Part shown: positions 43,161-53,599 of the stretch, piece after piece
Position numbering within the stretch: the stretch's first letter is position 1
How the letters are laid out: each line of letters begins with the position of its first letter
Notes under the pieces: generated by a model
What the model was told of the DNA's origin: nothing
What the model saw: the letters and a program-made list of their open reading frames with translations, nothing else
Database searches by the model: none
Translations under genes and position numbers: made by a program
Assembly (NCBI GenBank): GCA_026182355.1
Contig: JAPFBL010000234.1
Coordinates: 496,001 to 560,000 of the forward strand
Direction of reading: 5' to 3'
From: Hermatobates lingyangjiaoensis
Lineage: Eukaryota > Arthropoda > Insecta > Hemiptera > Hermatobatidae
Length of the DNA: 64,000 bases

Positions 43161-43940
43161 TATACAAAAGATATATTAATTTATATACAAAAAAGATGTT
43201 GCATTTTTTTACTAAGCGTAAAAACATTTCGTTAATTAATTTATTTTATTAATATTGAATGTATTGTCTTTATATATCTATTAAACGTGACTATATGATT
43301 TTTTTTGTGACTTTCTTATTTTATAAAATATATATAAGAAGTATGTCTAAAGAACAGTTTAGTTTAAGGAAAGAGTAAGAGGTTTATCACATTCATCAAA
43401 TCGGAAATGTCTTGAAACAATTGTTCTTTAAAACTGATGGAGACAAATTTAGTAATGGGTTCCAATAAATTTCCTTTGGTGGCATTAATCTGAATTGTAA
43501 AAACTATTAGGTAGTCAGTGTGGATACATTTGAATAAATAGGAATACATTAGATAAGATTTATGCTTGGAAGAGGACAAGGTCATTGCCTTACCAAGCTA
43601 ATTATAATGACTTCAGTTTGCTTGTGCTTACGGGATATTATTTTATTTACTTTTAGCCTTTATTAATATAAAAAATGGCTATTATATTATTGAATGTTAA
43701 TGCATTTTATAGAATTAATAACAAATTTTTGAAACAATAAGAGTGTTTAGAGAGGATTCTCTTTATTATTATAGTTTTAGGACGTCTACTATTGACAGCA
43801 GTAATATTAAAATCTTGTAATTTTAGAGTTTTAAGTTGTTAAGCTTGTCGTTGTATTGTTTATGCGTATATTTTCTTGAGAACTACCAAGTCATATTACA
43901 TATTGATTTTTTCTTTTTACTGTCATAACAAAGCTTATAT
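43160..43940. other. No recognised gene
   Basis: No supported feature. Confidence 0.5.
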
Positions 43941-43944
43941 TGGG

Positions 43945-44240
43945 TTCAGGTTGGCTCAGTGGTTAACGTACTTACCTCTGAACTAGTAGTTCCGGGGTTG
44001 GATTCTCAACTGACCCTCGATTTATGGAAGTGAATAAATCTGAGCCAGTTGTCCCTCGGAGAGGAAGTATAACCTGTTATGATCTTCGCGTTCCTCGTCA
44101 TTTTGTACCATAACCGCTAAGTCAAGCCAGGCCGCCTTGTTGACAACTTACCCTTTAGCCACCTCAATTGAAAGCATGGAGGTGCCCGAGGGCACTTCAA
44201 GTAACGCAATGCTAAGCACAAATTCTAACAGTTACTCCGC
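43945..44240 (+). mobile_element. tRNA-derived SINE head, different tail
   Basis: GGCTCAGTGGTTAACG (A box), GGGTTGGATTCTC (B box), TGACCCTCGATTTATGGAAG, AATAAATCTGAGCCAGTTGT are close to 62253-62380. From about 44080 the sequence is GC-richer and unlike other copies (GCCGCCTTGTTGACAAC), perhaps another repeat. Confidence 0.6.
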
Positions 44241-44334
44241 AAAACAGCACCTAGGCCACGAGTAATAGACAAACTAAAGCAAAGGTAACATGCGGAGAAA
44301 TTACCGGTAATTACCGAAAATTTTTCAACCCGCT

Positions 44335-44425
44335 ATTTCACTACTATATCTATCTGCATTTGTCCAGCCACGACTTGCACCGCCAGAGCCGATATTGTTC
44401 TACAACCTTTAATGACCTCAATTTT
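44335..44425 (-). pseudogene. R1-type LINE fragment
   Basis: Minus-strand codons for KGCRTISALAVQVVAGQMQID match KAYRTAPTLALQIIAGQMPLD of the LINE at 41790-42624. About 30 codons only. The flank at 44485-44530 is a PLE end (GTCCAGTTTGGATCGTC). Confidence 0.55.
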
Positions 44426-44639
44426 TTTTTTGTGGCTTGTGCATACACAAGATATCCACCTGTGTATACATTTATATTCATACTTGTTTTTGTGTCCAGT
44501 TTGGATCGTCTTTCCGTTTATCAAGTGAATTTATATTCATACTTTAATACCGCTGATTTTCAATCCGGGGTAGAACCGTTTTTCTTCATTAGTATCAAAT
44601 ATATGTGGGTAGTTTTTGTTTATCTCTTTTGTTCATATT

Positions 44640-45526
44640 TCTGAAGCTGCCTCTTTTGGAAAGTCAAACAGAATCCTTCATTGTGAAATATTTTTCCCAG
44701 AGTTCGCTGTGATCTTTCAGTTTTTCGAGCTAATTAATGTTTTGATATCTTTCATTGTTATTTAAATCTCTTGAATTGTTTTGGTTTTACAATAATCTTA
44801 AAGGATTGAGTTTTGTTTTGTTTTAGGTTCTCTTTAAGGTTCCACTTTTGGTTCACTTCTCTAAAGCTCAATTCAGTTGTCTTCTCGACCAATCTGTCTT
44901 TTTAAATATTTATTTCACCTTACAAATAGTCGTAAAAGTCTTTATAGATTTCAGAATGTTCTTTTTCAATCTCTCGTTAGATTGCCACTGATTTGAGTAA
45001 CATTTTTTAGTAAGAAAATAGAATTCTTAATCAGTTTTTCATCACAATCCATTGTCATTTCAAGATAAGGACAACTAAAGCCTCTCAAACAACATTCAGA
45101 GAAGTCAGGTATAAAACAAAAAACAAAAACAAACTTCATTACAGTCCAGTACGTATCTTATCACCAAGAGATAAGGAATATGAAAGATTAGCTATCTCGG
45201 CCTTCCAACACCAAGTGATTTTACTGACAGCAACTTCAAACAACATCCAGTAATTATGCCCAAGATAGGGGAAACCACTAGCACCGAAGAACCAGGGGCA
45301 CGACACCTGCTGGGCCCTTATCAGCTTTGCTACAAACACACAAACAGCAACAAACCCTCATTGAACTTTCCCCTAGGGACAAATGCAATTTAAATACTAT
45401 TTGACCATCATAAATATACAGTCACATCTAATTAGACAATACGACTCCCAGGTCCGAATACTCCCGGAAGAGACAGAAAGTGAGCAAACAGCATCACAAA
45501 TTGTCATAAGACTATGTCTGTTTGTG

Positions 45527-45527
<1 letters not shown>
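44640..45527. other. No recognised gene
   Basis: A segment at 45130-45420 is less AT-rich (CGAAGAACCAGGGGCACGAC, TGCTGGGCCC) but its open frames do not resemble a known family. Confidence 0.4.

Positions 45528-45590
<63 letters not shown>
45528..45590. repeat. (TA)n microsatellite, one of the longest
   Basis: About 60 uninterrupted bases of TA. It gives false open frames rich in Ile-Tyr on both strands. Confidence 0.95.
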
Positions 45591-45593
<3 letters not shown>

Positions 45594-45915
45594 TATACTT
45601 TGGGAGCAGACCTTCTTTTAAACAAACCTCATTAAAGATCTTGCCAACATTAAGTTTAGTATGTTTCCTACATACCTTTTCAAGGTTTCGAATGCTACCT
45701 TTCCATCTCTGTGGTATCATATAAATTAACTCACCAATTTTTTTATCTTTAATTGTATTTATCATATTACATGTCCGACGTTTCGGTCTACGTTGACCAT
45801 TCTCAAGGATTCTATATACAAGGTTTTTTTAACAATTCTAATAAATACTTATTTACAATGACAATTACATCACTTCTATCAAACATAACTAATAATAAAA
45901 TATACTTTTAAAAAA
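45591..45915 (-). mobile_element. PLE pLTR with core directly before ORF start
   Basis: On the minus strand a worn core at 45807-45781 (CTTGAGA..GGTC..GACC-GAAACGTCGG) is followed 16 bases later by an ATG at 45765. The frame encodes KIGELIYMIPQRWKGSIRNL, then EKVCRKHTKLNVGKIFNEVC, then L-K-E-G-L-L-P-K-Y-T-N, and stops being coding at the TA run (45590). It is the clearest example of core, start codon and Tyr-Thr-Asn break in order. Confidence 0.7.
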
Positions 45916-45916
45916 A

Positions 45917-45960
<44 letters not shown>
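45915..45960. repeat. (TA)n microsatellite
   Basis: Borders the fold-back at 45961. Confidence 0.9.
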
Positions 45961-45964
<4 letters not shown>

Positions 45965-46193
45965 ATTTCACATAAACACGTGAAATAACAATCAATGATC
46001 AAATCACAATACGAAATGGGAAAACAAGACTAAGATCTTTCAACCGTTACAAGCGGTCTTCGTCAGAGTCAAAAACCCAACTATTGGGTTTTCAGTTTCA
46101 GTTGAGTTTTTGACTCTGACGAAGACCGCTTGTTACGGTTGAAAGATCTTAGTCTTGTTTTCCCATTTCGTATTCTAGTTTGATCATTAATAT
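45961..46193. mobile_element. Fold-back PLE pLTR pair
   Basis: Inverse arms with intact cores: minus 46038-46066 and plus 46116-46144 (both CTGACGA-A-GACCG..CGGTTGAAA), around TATTGGGTTTTCAG. TA runs at both sides. Confidence 0.75.
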
Positions 46194-46202
46194 ATATATA
46201 TA

Positions 46203-46353
46203 ACAATTAAAATAAGCAGTGACACATAAACTGAAACACAACAAAGACTCACTTTTCAATATTTCGACCGTAATGGCTTTGTTGTGTTTCAGTTTATGTG
46301 TCACTGCTTATTTTAATTTTTATCTCTCCTGCCGGACCGTTTTTCGTTTATCA

Positions 46354-46357
<4 letters not shown>
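46203..46357. mobile_element. PLE pLTR fold-back, core lost
   Basis: Inverse arms AGCAGTGACACATAAACTGA and its inverse, meeting at CGTAATGGCTTTGTTG, so the fold is shorter than at 41333 and lacks the CTGA box. Bounded by TA runs (46193-46202 and 46357-46400). Confidence 0.65.
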
Positions 46358-46407
<50 letters not shown>

Positions 46408-46506
46408 AGTTAAAGTTACAACTACAGAACGCAAAAACATAAAAAAGAGACTAACACTCACGATTTTCGATCGTTTTGGCTTATATATATATATATATAT
46501 ATATAT

Positions 46507-46708
46507 ACAAAATTTAACATTAACACCTGAAATAACAATCAATGATCCAACTACAACATCAAATGGAAAAAAAAGACTGTGATATTTCAACCGTAACAAG
46601 CGGTCTGAGTTGGGTTTTTGACTCTTGTGAAAACGAAGACCGCTTGTTACGGTTGAAAGATCTTAGTCTTTTTTTCCCTCCCATTTCATACTCTAGTTTG
46701 ATCGTTGG

Positions 46709-46711
<3 letters not shown>
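46507..46711. mobile_element. Fold-back PLE pLTR pair
   Basis: Worn pLTR of the GATCAAACCACAAT type on minus (46510-46606), joined to its inverse (46630-46711, CGAAGACCGCTTGTTACGGT). TA runs at 46480-46506 and 46712-46752. Confidence 0.6.
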
Positions 46712-46751
<40 letters not shown>

Positions 46752-46754
<3 letters not shown>

Positions 46755-46880
46755 TTGACTGTCGTCCCTCCGTCAATTCACTTTTTCTCCTTAGGGTGAT
46801 GGCCATTACGGTCGAAATATTGAAAAGTGAGTCTTTGTTATGTTTCTGTCTTTGTATCACAGTTTATTTTAAGTGTATAT
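46752..46880 (+). mobile_element. PLE pLTR right half
   Basis: GTTGACTGTCGTCCCTCCGT then a worn core (CTCCTTAGGGTGATGGCCAT, TACGGTCGAAATATTG) and AAAAGTGAGTC. The CTGAGGA box is damaged. Confidence 0.6.
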
Positions 46881-46899
46881 ACATTTATATAACCAATTA

Positions 46900-47045
46900 A
46901 ATGCAACAATTCCACGAAGTAAATAAACTACATTGATATAAAGAACACACAGAGAATAAACTGAAACTCACTAGTATATTTCGATGGCATCGCATCAGGA
47001 GGATAGAAACGAGTCGGTCCACAGGCGGACCACGATTATATATAT
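46900..47045 (-). mobile_element. PLE pLTR fragment with ribozyme-like core
   Basis: Minus core at 46979-46998: CTGATGC-GATG-C-CATC-GAAATAT, then AGTGAGTTTCAG. The last base of the box is C, not A. The outer end is AAATAAACTACATTGATATA. Confidence 0.6.
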
Positions 47046-47690
47046 AATCAGATTTATGTTTATGATTATGAATGTAAACATGCAGACTTATGACTGAATC
47101 TTCAAGCTTGCGAACAAGACACTAGTCACAAATGATGCGTTTAAACAGGAAAATATATTTTCACCTAAACTTGCATTGAAAAAAATGAATTATAAAAAAA
47201 AATTGCTAAGTGTAAAGGAAGTGAATTAATTCGCTAAACTGCTTTTTCATTGAAAATTTACTTAAAGCATATAACTAGCATAAAGAATTTATGGAAAGAA
47301 ATTATAATTTTAGATTTTTAATAGATTTGTTATAGCTCAAAATATGCAAGAAGTTGCATATTGCAAGTCTTTAGAACTTGAATAATGTTTACTTGTCCCA
47401 CCTGTTGAATTTGTTTACATCAATTTAGAAAATATGTCATGAGACTGGGGGTTTCCATTATAATTTAAAACATGTTTATGTAAAATTTTAAGTTTCAACC
47501 GCGCGATTATTTTATGTTATTGTTGTGCCTCTCAGTGTGGTTAAAATATATTTTTTAAATAGTTATAAACGTGATAATTATATTTATTAGATATATGTGT
47601 TTTGAAAACATATTTATTAATAGGGTTTAAAAAGTATATACTAAAGATACTTTAAGTGTATATACTTCTAACGTAGTGCAATCAGTTATT
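47045..47690. other. AT-rich stretch, no gene seen
   Basis: No supported feature. Confidence 0.5.
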
Positions 47691-47840
47691 ATGTGGTATT
47701 TACTCATTGTAGGGTAAAAAGCTAATGAAATGGTCACCACATATAAAAATTTAATGGTATAAACAACGAGTTTCGAACACGTAGTGTTCTTCCTCAGGCA
47801 TTAACTAAAAAATACAATGACACCAGAGAGTTATCTATAG
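47690..47840 (-). mobile_element. PLE pLTR fragment with ribozyme-like core
   Basis: Minus core at 47771-47797: CTGAGGA-A-GAACAC-TAC-GTGTTC-GAAAC, six stem pairs, the longest stem in the window. Its relative at 50163/50286 has the same GAACAC/GTGTTC stem with a changed loop. Confidence 0.65.
47771..47797 (-). ncRNA. Hammerhead-like ribozyme core
   Basis: CTGAGGA-A-GAACAC-TAC-GTGTTC-GAAAC; canonical box and GAAA with a perfect 6-bp stem. Confidence 0.5.
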
Positions 47841-47847
47841 TACAAAG

Positions 47848-48430
47848 TAATCAATGATCAAACCACGATAAAAAATGGGAAAACAAGACTAAGATCTTTC
47901 AACCGTAACAAGCGGTCTTCGTCAGAGTCAAAAACCCAACTGAACACTAGATGCAGAAAACATCTGGTGAGGAGTTGAGAAGAGTGGGAGGGAAGAGTGG
48001 TATTTTAAAAGGGTGAAAGCGCAGGAAAGGACTAATGTCCAGAAAGGGATGTTTGGGAAAACAAAGGAGTACAGTAAGAAAAAGTAAAAAACTATCTGCT
48101 AGCTGTCAACCCTCTTTGAAGAGGCTATTGCCCTCGTAACGAAAGTATCAAGTTTGAAGAGACCGTTACTAATGTTTATAATATTTGATCTATTAAATTT
48201 AATTAGAGACGATTCAATAATATTTCTTAACAACACTGATTTTTCATAGGTAATAAATTTAGCTCCTGTCCAATCAATATGATGATTTTCATTTTTTATA
48301 TGCAAGAATAAGGCACTACTTTTTTCCTGTCTACTTACGTTGTATTGGTGTTGTTTTACACGTGTCTTTAATGATTTACCAGTTTGACCAATATAAATTT
48401 TATGGCCATTTTTGAACGGAATTTTGTACT
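47848..48430 (-). pseudogene. PLE 3' part: GIY-YIG and pLTR, second copy
   Basis: The same element as 17452-18078, nearly identical along its length, including GGGAGGGAAGAGTGG. Minus-strand coding reaches from YIGQTGKSLKTRVKH (about 48390) through IKNENHH and FVTRAIASSKRVDS (48099). Truncation at 48425 removes GIY itself, and the two loop Cys of CKNC have become F and G. The terminal core at 47897-47925 is intact. The left end is not at a TA run but at CTATAGATA-type sequence. Confidence 0.75.
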
Positions 48431-48535
48431 ATAGATATCTATTGTATCTATAGTATCTATAGTATAGATATCTGTACTATAGATACTTTTTCAAAATCTA
48501 TGTACTATAGATATAAATTTCTTTTTCTGTATAGA
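48425..48535. repeat. CTATAGATA palindromic repeat cluster
   Basis: ACTATAGATA or TATCTATAGT occurs at least six times in about 100 bases, in both orientations, next to the truncated PLE and the hAT-like end. Confidence 0.7.
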
Positions 48536-48540
48536 TACAA

Positions 48541-48619
48541 CGATCGTTGTATGCGATCTACCGCTACTGGCCTCGCGATGGACTGGTAGATTACGATCGA
48601 CGTATTGAGCACCCCTGGT
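48541..48619. mobile_element. hAT-like transposon end
   Basis: Read inversely this starts CAGGGGTGCTCAATACGTCG and continues ATCGTAATCTACCAGTCCAT, GCCAGTAGCGGTAGATCGC, matching the right ends at 31895-31940 and 32308-32344. The other end was not found. Confidence 0.5.
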
Positions 48620-50090
48620 CTATAGACTATCACGTTGCACTGTGTTACCCTGGCACCTGAATCCTTTTTAACTCAGCATAGAATGCTGGCTTATGCCTTC
48701 TGCGTTTTTGCCACTGACGAAATCGCCCAAAGAGAATAAGCTGTCCAACTATGATGATAGTGACCAAATCACTAAAGCTTTAAGACTCGAGCCTCTACGA
48801 CTCCTTCTCTGAATAATCCTTATTATATCCGGTATATTTATACTGCAGTGTCAAGAGAGGCCTTAAGAGATATATATCTAGTCCAAAACAGCTAAGATCA
48901 AGTTATGCTTAAAACCTGGAGTAGGTTTTCTAAAACTTTTATTGACCATTAAAATGTTAATAATTTTATATTTTTAAAAACGTTTTGAGGGCAAACGTCT
49001 TTCACAAAAACCATGTTGGCCAATCCATTAGACTCCTATTAGAATTACTGTTATAATTTAATACCGACGAGTACCCATGTATCCAATTAGTAAGTCATAT
49101 TAGATTAAATAAATTTGCATTGGAATATGTTGTTTGTAATTTGTAGTTATTTTATTAAGAAAGTAATATCACATTCCATTGAAAAATATAAAATATCATC
49201 GAGAATGTTTACAATGCGTGAATGCTGAAATGTACAACGGATTATTTTCTTTTTATAAAAAATTTGAATATTCTTCTATTTTGCGGGTTTTTTTGAAAAA
49301 AAAAAATAAGGTAAAATAATATCTCAGATTTATTTTACTTTTTTTTTGTGCGATGTATTATTCTTTACTTACAGTATTTCGTTATGCAATATTTGCATTT
49401 GTGGAAACGAAATATGTTTCATAAAATAATTAGGGGGTGCAGAAGGGGGGGGGGGGGTTAGGAATAAAACTTCGTTGAAATATTTCAGAATATTTGAGGG
49501 AACAAAGAGGTTTGTTGACACTGTATACAGAAGTGGAACGACCACGAATTCAACAGGGGAAAAAATAAATAAAAACAGGGTATTGTGAAAGAGGGAAAAA
49601 TCCCATTTAGGTCCATTGTTGTGCAGTCTATTTGCATTTAAAGCAGCATCAAATCCGGGCTTATTTATTATGCAGGGTAGGTGGAAGTCTGAGCTGGAAG
49701 GGAGGGTTCTAGATCAATAGAACGGCCGCCTCCTGCTCCCTTGAAGCGGGCCGCGGTGGCTTTCGTCTACTCCGCGTCCTAGAAGAACTATCAAGACACT
49801 GTCTTAGGCAATCATTTAACTATATCAATTATTTCATTTGTAATTCTAGAGTTCAATAAAATATGATGCAAACAAAAATGTCCCTGAATTCATGATATGA
49901 TTGTTAATATTACAATCAATGTTTGATACATTATTCTTCGGTGGTCAACAAACATCGTTAGTTTGCCACTCTGCTTCACATCTTCAGAAGTCTTCTTCTT
50001 AAAAAAACTAAGCGTCTGTAGATGGTGAAGATCTGCAAATGATAAACCGAGGAAAATATGAATGATCTATTATTCATAAATAATCTATTG
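48620..50090. other. No recognised gene
   Basis: A GC-richer patch at 49680-49800 (CGGCCGCCTCCTGCTCCCTT, GCGGGCCGCGGTGG) and a G run at 49446-49458 stand out. No coding support. Confidence 0.4.
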
Positions 50091-50093
50091 ATT

Positions 50094-50384
50094 CTGAGGT
50101 AAAATGGATAAACAAACAAAAGTTTCCACACAAACGAAGTTTTATTCAACAACAACAACGTGTTTCAAACATTTTGTGTTCATCATCAGGAAGACACCAA
50201 GGATGTGGTGCTGAAGGGTTGGTCCAGTGAAAACAACTCAGCTTTCACTGGACCAACCCTTCAGCACCACAGCCTTGGTGTCTTCCTGATGATGAACACA
50301 AAGTGTTCAAAATGCGTCGTTGTTGTTGAATAAAACTTCATTTGTGTGGAGACTTTTGTTTGTTTATCCATTTTACCTGAGAAT
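50094..50384. mobile_element. PLE pLTR palindrome outside TA repeats
   Basis: Arms 50094-50232 and 50243-50384 are inverse copies with about 10 bases between. Each holds a core (minus 50163-50189, worn; plus 50286-50312, CTGATGA-T-GAACAC-AAA-GTGTTC-AAAA) and CACCACAGCCTTGGTGTCTT. Flanks are not (TA)n, unlike most other fold-backs. Confidence 0.7.
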
Positions 50385-50399
50385 GAGTAAATACCACAC

Positions 50400-50860
50400 A
50401 ATTACGGATTGCAAAACTAATGATTTGATAATCTATTGAACACTATAATAAAACTTACTTAATATTGAATCCATTGGTAGTAGACTTAATTTATAATTTA
50501 TATACATATATGCTCCAAATATAATAGAAATTAATTCGGGAATTTTGTAATTTCGACGGTTCTATTATCCGGAATATCCCAAAAGTCATGCTAGCTTATG
50601 TAGTGTTTAGTATGTTACTAGATCTCAATAATATTACATGTACCTTGGTGTAATCAGAGATTATTTCATAAATATATATATTATTTAACAGGGATTAAAT
50701 TTGTTATAATAATTAAATAACGTGCAGTCATATTTTATAAATGATAGATAGTGCTGTTGAAGGCATTGCTTCCAGTAAAATAAGCTTTTCCAACAAATAT
50801 GATTACAAAATTAAAATATAAACCTTACTGAATGTCAACAAAAAGTTATTCAGTTTCAAG
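50400..50860. other. AT-rich stretch, no gene seen
   Basis: No supported feature. Confidence 0.5.
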
Positions 50861-51000
50861 AAAAAATGCATCTTCAACTTGGAATGTATTACAGTTGATC
50901 TTCTTCTCTTCTGAAGACGGCATATAAATAAAATAATAGAGAATTGTGAGTGTTAATCTCGGTTTTTCCTATTACCTAGTTGTAACTTTAATTATATATG
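50860..51000 (+). mobile_element. PLE pLTR fragment, decayed
   Basis: CTTCTGAAGACGGCATATAA then AATTGTGAGTGTTAATCTCG resembles the 27510-27560 pLTR (CTGAGGACGGC...GTAAGTGTTAGTC). GAAA is lost. Confidence 0.45.
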
Positions 51001-51229
51001 TATATGCTCTTAATCAAAACTAAATTTACAGAAATAATACCCATAAATGATATAAAAAAAACTCAAAACTTACTAACGGCTGTATTTCAAGTGTCTTGTT
51101 ACTAGGTAGAAATATGTGAGAAGCTCTAAAGACAAGCGAGAAATCAGATTTGAGTTTCTTCTATGTGTCTGTTTTCTTTAGCTCATGTAATCCTTTTTTT
51201 TTAATTGATTATATGTATGTATATATACG

Positions 51230-52060
51230 ACTTATAATTTACTGTGACACATAGAAAGGAACGTAACAATTAGGACTCAGTTTTCAATATTTCGACAGTT
51301 ATTGCGGTCATCCTCAGAAGAAAAAGCAAAGGAGGAACGACTGTCAACTAAGGAACTCTCTGGTTTTGAGCGACACCCGCGAAGGAGAAAACAAAACAAA
51401 ATAACAAAGAACCAAGGAGTAGAGATTGAACAAAAATTAAAGAAGAATAAAGGGAAGAAAGCAGGAATATACCAAAAATTATAAAAAAAATAAAAAACAT
51501 TGAATTAAAAAAATGAAAAAAAACTGTTGTGTGATAAAATAAAATAATGATAAATAATTTTTGACATAATAATAGGTTAGGTTAGGTTAGGTTGCAGTGG
51601 CATTCCCACAAGGGAACACACGTAGGCCAAGCATTGGCCCTTTGTGATACCACACAATGAAAACATAATAATAAAAAAAATTAATTTAATATTTCTTTAT
51701 TAATTAATTTAAAATTGTTTATAATTACTTTATTTTATCTTCTAACAGTTTATTTTTTATTAGTTTTGTATTTCAGTATTCTGGATGAATAAATAAAATA
51801 ATATTAGTTTTTTTATCTTTAAATTTCTTTTAGTTTCAACTCCCTGGTTCTTCGTTTGCTTTCTTTATGTTCTCCTTAACGGTAGCACTGCAATATCCCT
51901 CAAACCAGTGAGTTCATCAGTTGACTGTCGGCTCTCTGTCAATTTACATCTCCTGAGTATGACCATCATAATCATCAAAATATTGGAAATTGTTTCGTTT
52001 CTATGTGTCAGAGTTTATTTTAAGTTGTAAGCAGTCCATCTGGATCACATTTAATTTAAC
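51230..52060. mobile_element. Inverted PLE pLTR pair around other repeats
   Basis: Left: minus core 51290-51317 (CTGAGGA-T-GAC..GTC-GAAA) in the frame of GTGACACATAGAAAGGAACG. Right: plus worn core at 51953-51980 (CTGAGTATGACC..) with TCTATGTGTCAGAGTTTATT. Between them lie an A-rich stretch, a SINE tail (51571-51660) and more AT-rich DNA, so this may be an old PLE with inverted ends whose middle has been replaced. Confidence 0.5.
51571..51660 (-). mobile_element. SINE tail with four TTAGG-like units
   Basis: AATAGGTTAGGTTAGGTTAG, then GTTGCAGTGGCATTCCCACA, AGGGAACACACGTAGGCC, TTGGCCCTTTGTGATACC. It is the inverse of the tail of the copy at 14860-14960. Only the 3' part is present. Confidence 0.7.
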
Positions 52061-52149
52061 ACTTATATATATATATACACTTTAACACATAGAAAAGAAC
52101 ACAGAAAGACACTACAGAACTCACTTCGATATTATATTATCACTTTCGA

Positions 52150-53576
52150 TATATCTTTATAAATAAAATAATGATTTTGTCTGTACATTGCTTAGAACTG
52201 ACTCATTTCAAGTTTTCTTTACGTTTCATACATTGGAGAAACCGAATCCACCCTTAGAAAAATTTCTGTCGGTTTGTCGGTTTGTCGGTTTGTCCGCAAA
52301 ACTTTGTCACAGGTAAACTCAGCTACCATAAGACATATAAAGCTGAAACTTTTACAGTAGATTTGTGTAGGTCTAACTTAAAATATAGGCTATGAATTGA
52401 TTGGAAATTCAACGTAGAAGTGAAGTTATGGACGTTTAACGCAAAAATGTTTGTCACAAGTAAACTCAGCCACCATAAGACATAGCGAGCTGAAACATTG
52501 GCACTGGATTTGTGTGTGCCTAACTTAAAATATGGGCTCTAAATAGATTATTAATTCAGTACAGAAGCGAAGTTATGGGGCTTTTAGCTGTATTTTCCTA
52601 ACTTCACAGACAAGTTTGTTTTGAAAATACACAGGTGTGGCAAGTAGGTATTGTTAGTTGATTTTAATTTCAATTGAGCATATGAATATATTGCGTATTT
52701 GACATCATTGAAATGGTGTTTCACAGAGTTAAGGATGTACTATCTATTGAGAATAAATGTTTTGTAAACGAGCAATTCTCAACTCTTAATATGAACAGGG
52801 AGGAAAAATTAACAAACAAGTTCTTACGCAATATGAAGCCGAGGAAAGAACTTACAAGTCAGTAAAGAGATTGGATTAGGGACGAAGAAGCAGTTCATTA
52901 TCTAATTGAATTTCTTGACTCTGAATTTATTTCTCCTGGACTGCCTGCTCATGAGTAAAAACTTAAAGTAGAGCACCAATCATGCTACAATTTAGTAGCA
53001 GTAACAAATTTCATGTTACGAAACATGAGTGCCCCAAAACTGTGCAACGGGACACGACTCTGAGTTCGTGCTCTACACAGATATGCCATAGAGGCGGACA
53101 TAATGACTGGATGTGGTATTGGGGAGTCTGTGTGTATACTTCACATACCATTGATTCCGAGTCACTGTCTGTTTACGTTGAAATGATTGCAAAGTCCGGT
53201 CAGAGTCTATTTCGCAATGACGTTAACTAAGTCGCAAAGGGAGACTTCATCTAACGCAGGAATACAAGGTAGCAAAACCAAGTTTTTCTCACATGGTCAA
53301 ATGTAGTTTACATGCTCAACGGTCAGAGGTTTCAACTCTTTCTTCTACCATGAACCTGAAGGACAGACAGCTAATGTAGTGTATAAGCTGGAGGCATTTG
53401 TTTAACACTGTAGTAATAATGGTATTTTCTACTATTCTATAATTTCTAATGACATTTTGAAATACCAAAAATGACGGAACTTCTGATTCCTCCGTGGTAT
53501 AGCCGAAAGGCAATAGGCACACGGCAATAAACCAAAACAGGAACTTCTGATTCCGTCAAAGACGGGTACGTTTGCT
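52150..53576 (+). mobile_element. Helitron with helicase C-terminal remnant
   Basis: The 5' end near 52150 (TCTTTATAAATAAAATAATG), the internal TTTGTCGGTTTGTCGG repeats and the end at 53550-53576 (TTCCGTCAAAGACGGGTACG followed by TTTGCTAT) fit Helitron anatomy. The 3' hairpin CCGTC-AAA-GACGG lies about 10 bases from the end. A true Helitron ends CTRR; here it is CTAT, a variant of the CTAG at 54307-54310. No TIRs or target duplication are expected. Confidence 0.7.
52790..53410 (+). pseudogene. Helitron helicase, C-terminal part
   Basis: Plus-strand codons, in several frames, match the last third of a Helitron Pif1-like helicase: EFLDSEFISPGLPAHE (52905-52955); MLRNMSAPKLCNGTRL (about 53010-53060; the family reads LRNLxPPKLCNGTRL); EADIMTGCGIGESV; then PVRVYFAMTLTKSQRETSS (53195-53245; in the family FAMTINKSQGQSL); then an ending of FSHGQ..CSTVRGFNSFFYHEPEGQTANVVY. 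The Gln-rich Walker-type motifs of the front part are absent. Stops and frame shifts make this a pseudogene; it shows the element once encoded its own helicase. Confidence 0.8.
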
Positions 53577-53599
53577 ATATATTATATATAACTGTCAAC

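Noticed and set aside
45397..45765. Long open frames with many Ile-Tyr repeats on both strands (also 46298-46599, 59041-59250).
   Set aside because: They come from translating (TA)n runs and are not proteins. Only the non-repeat ends hold PLE codons.
51571..51600. A telomere or interstitial telomere array.
   Set aside because: Only about four units are present, always joined to the same SINE tail.
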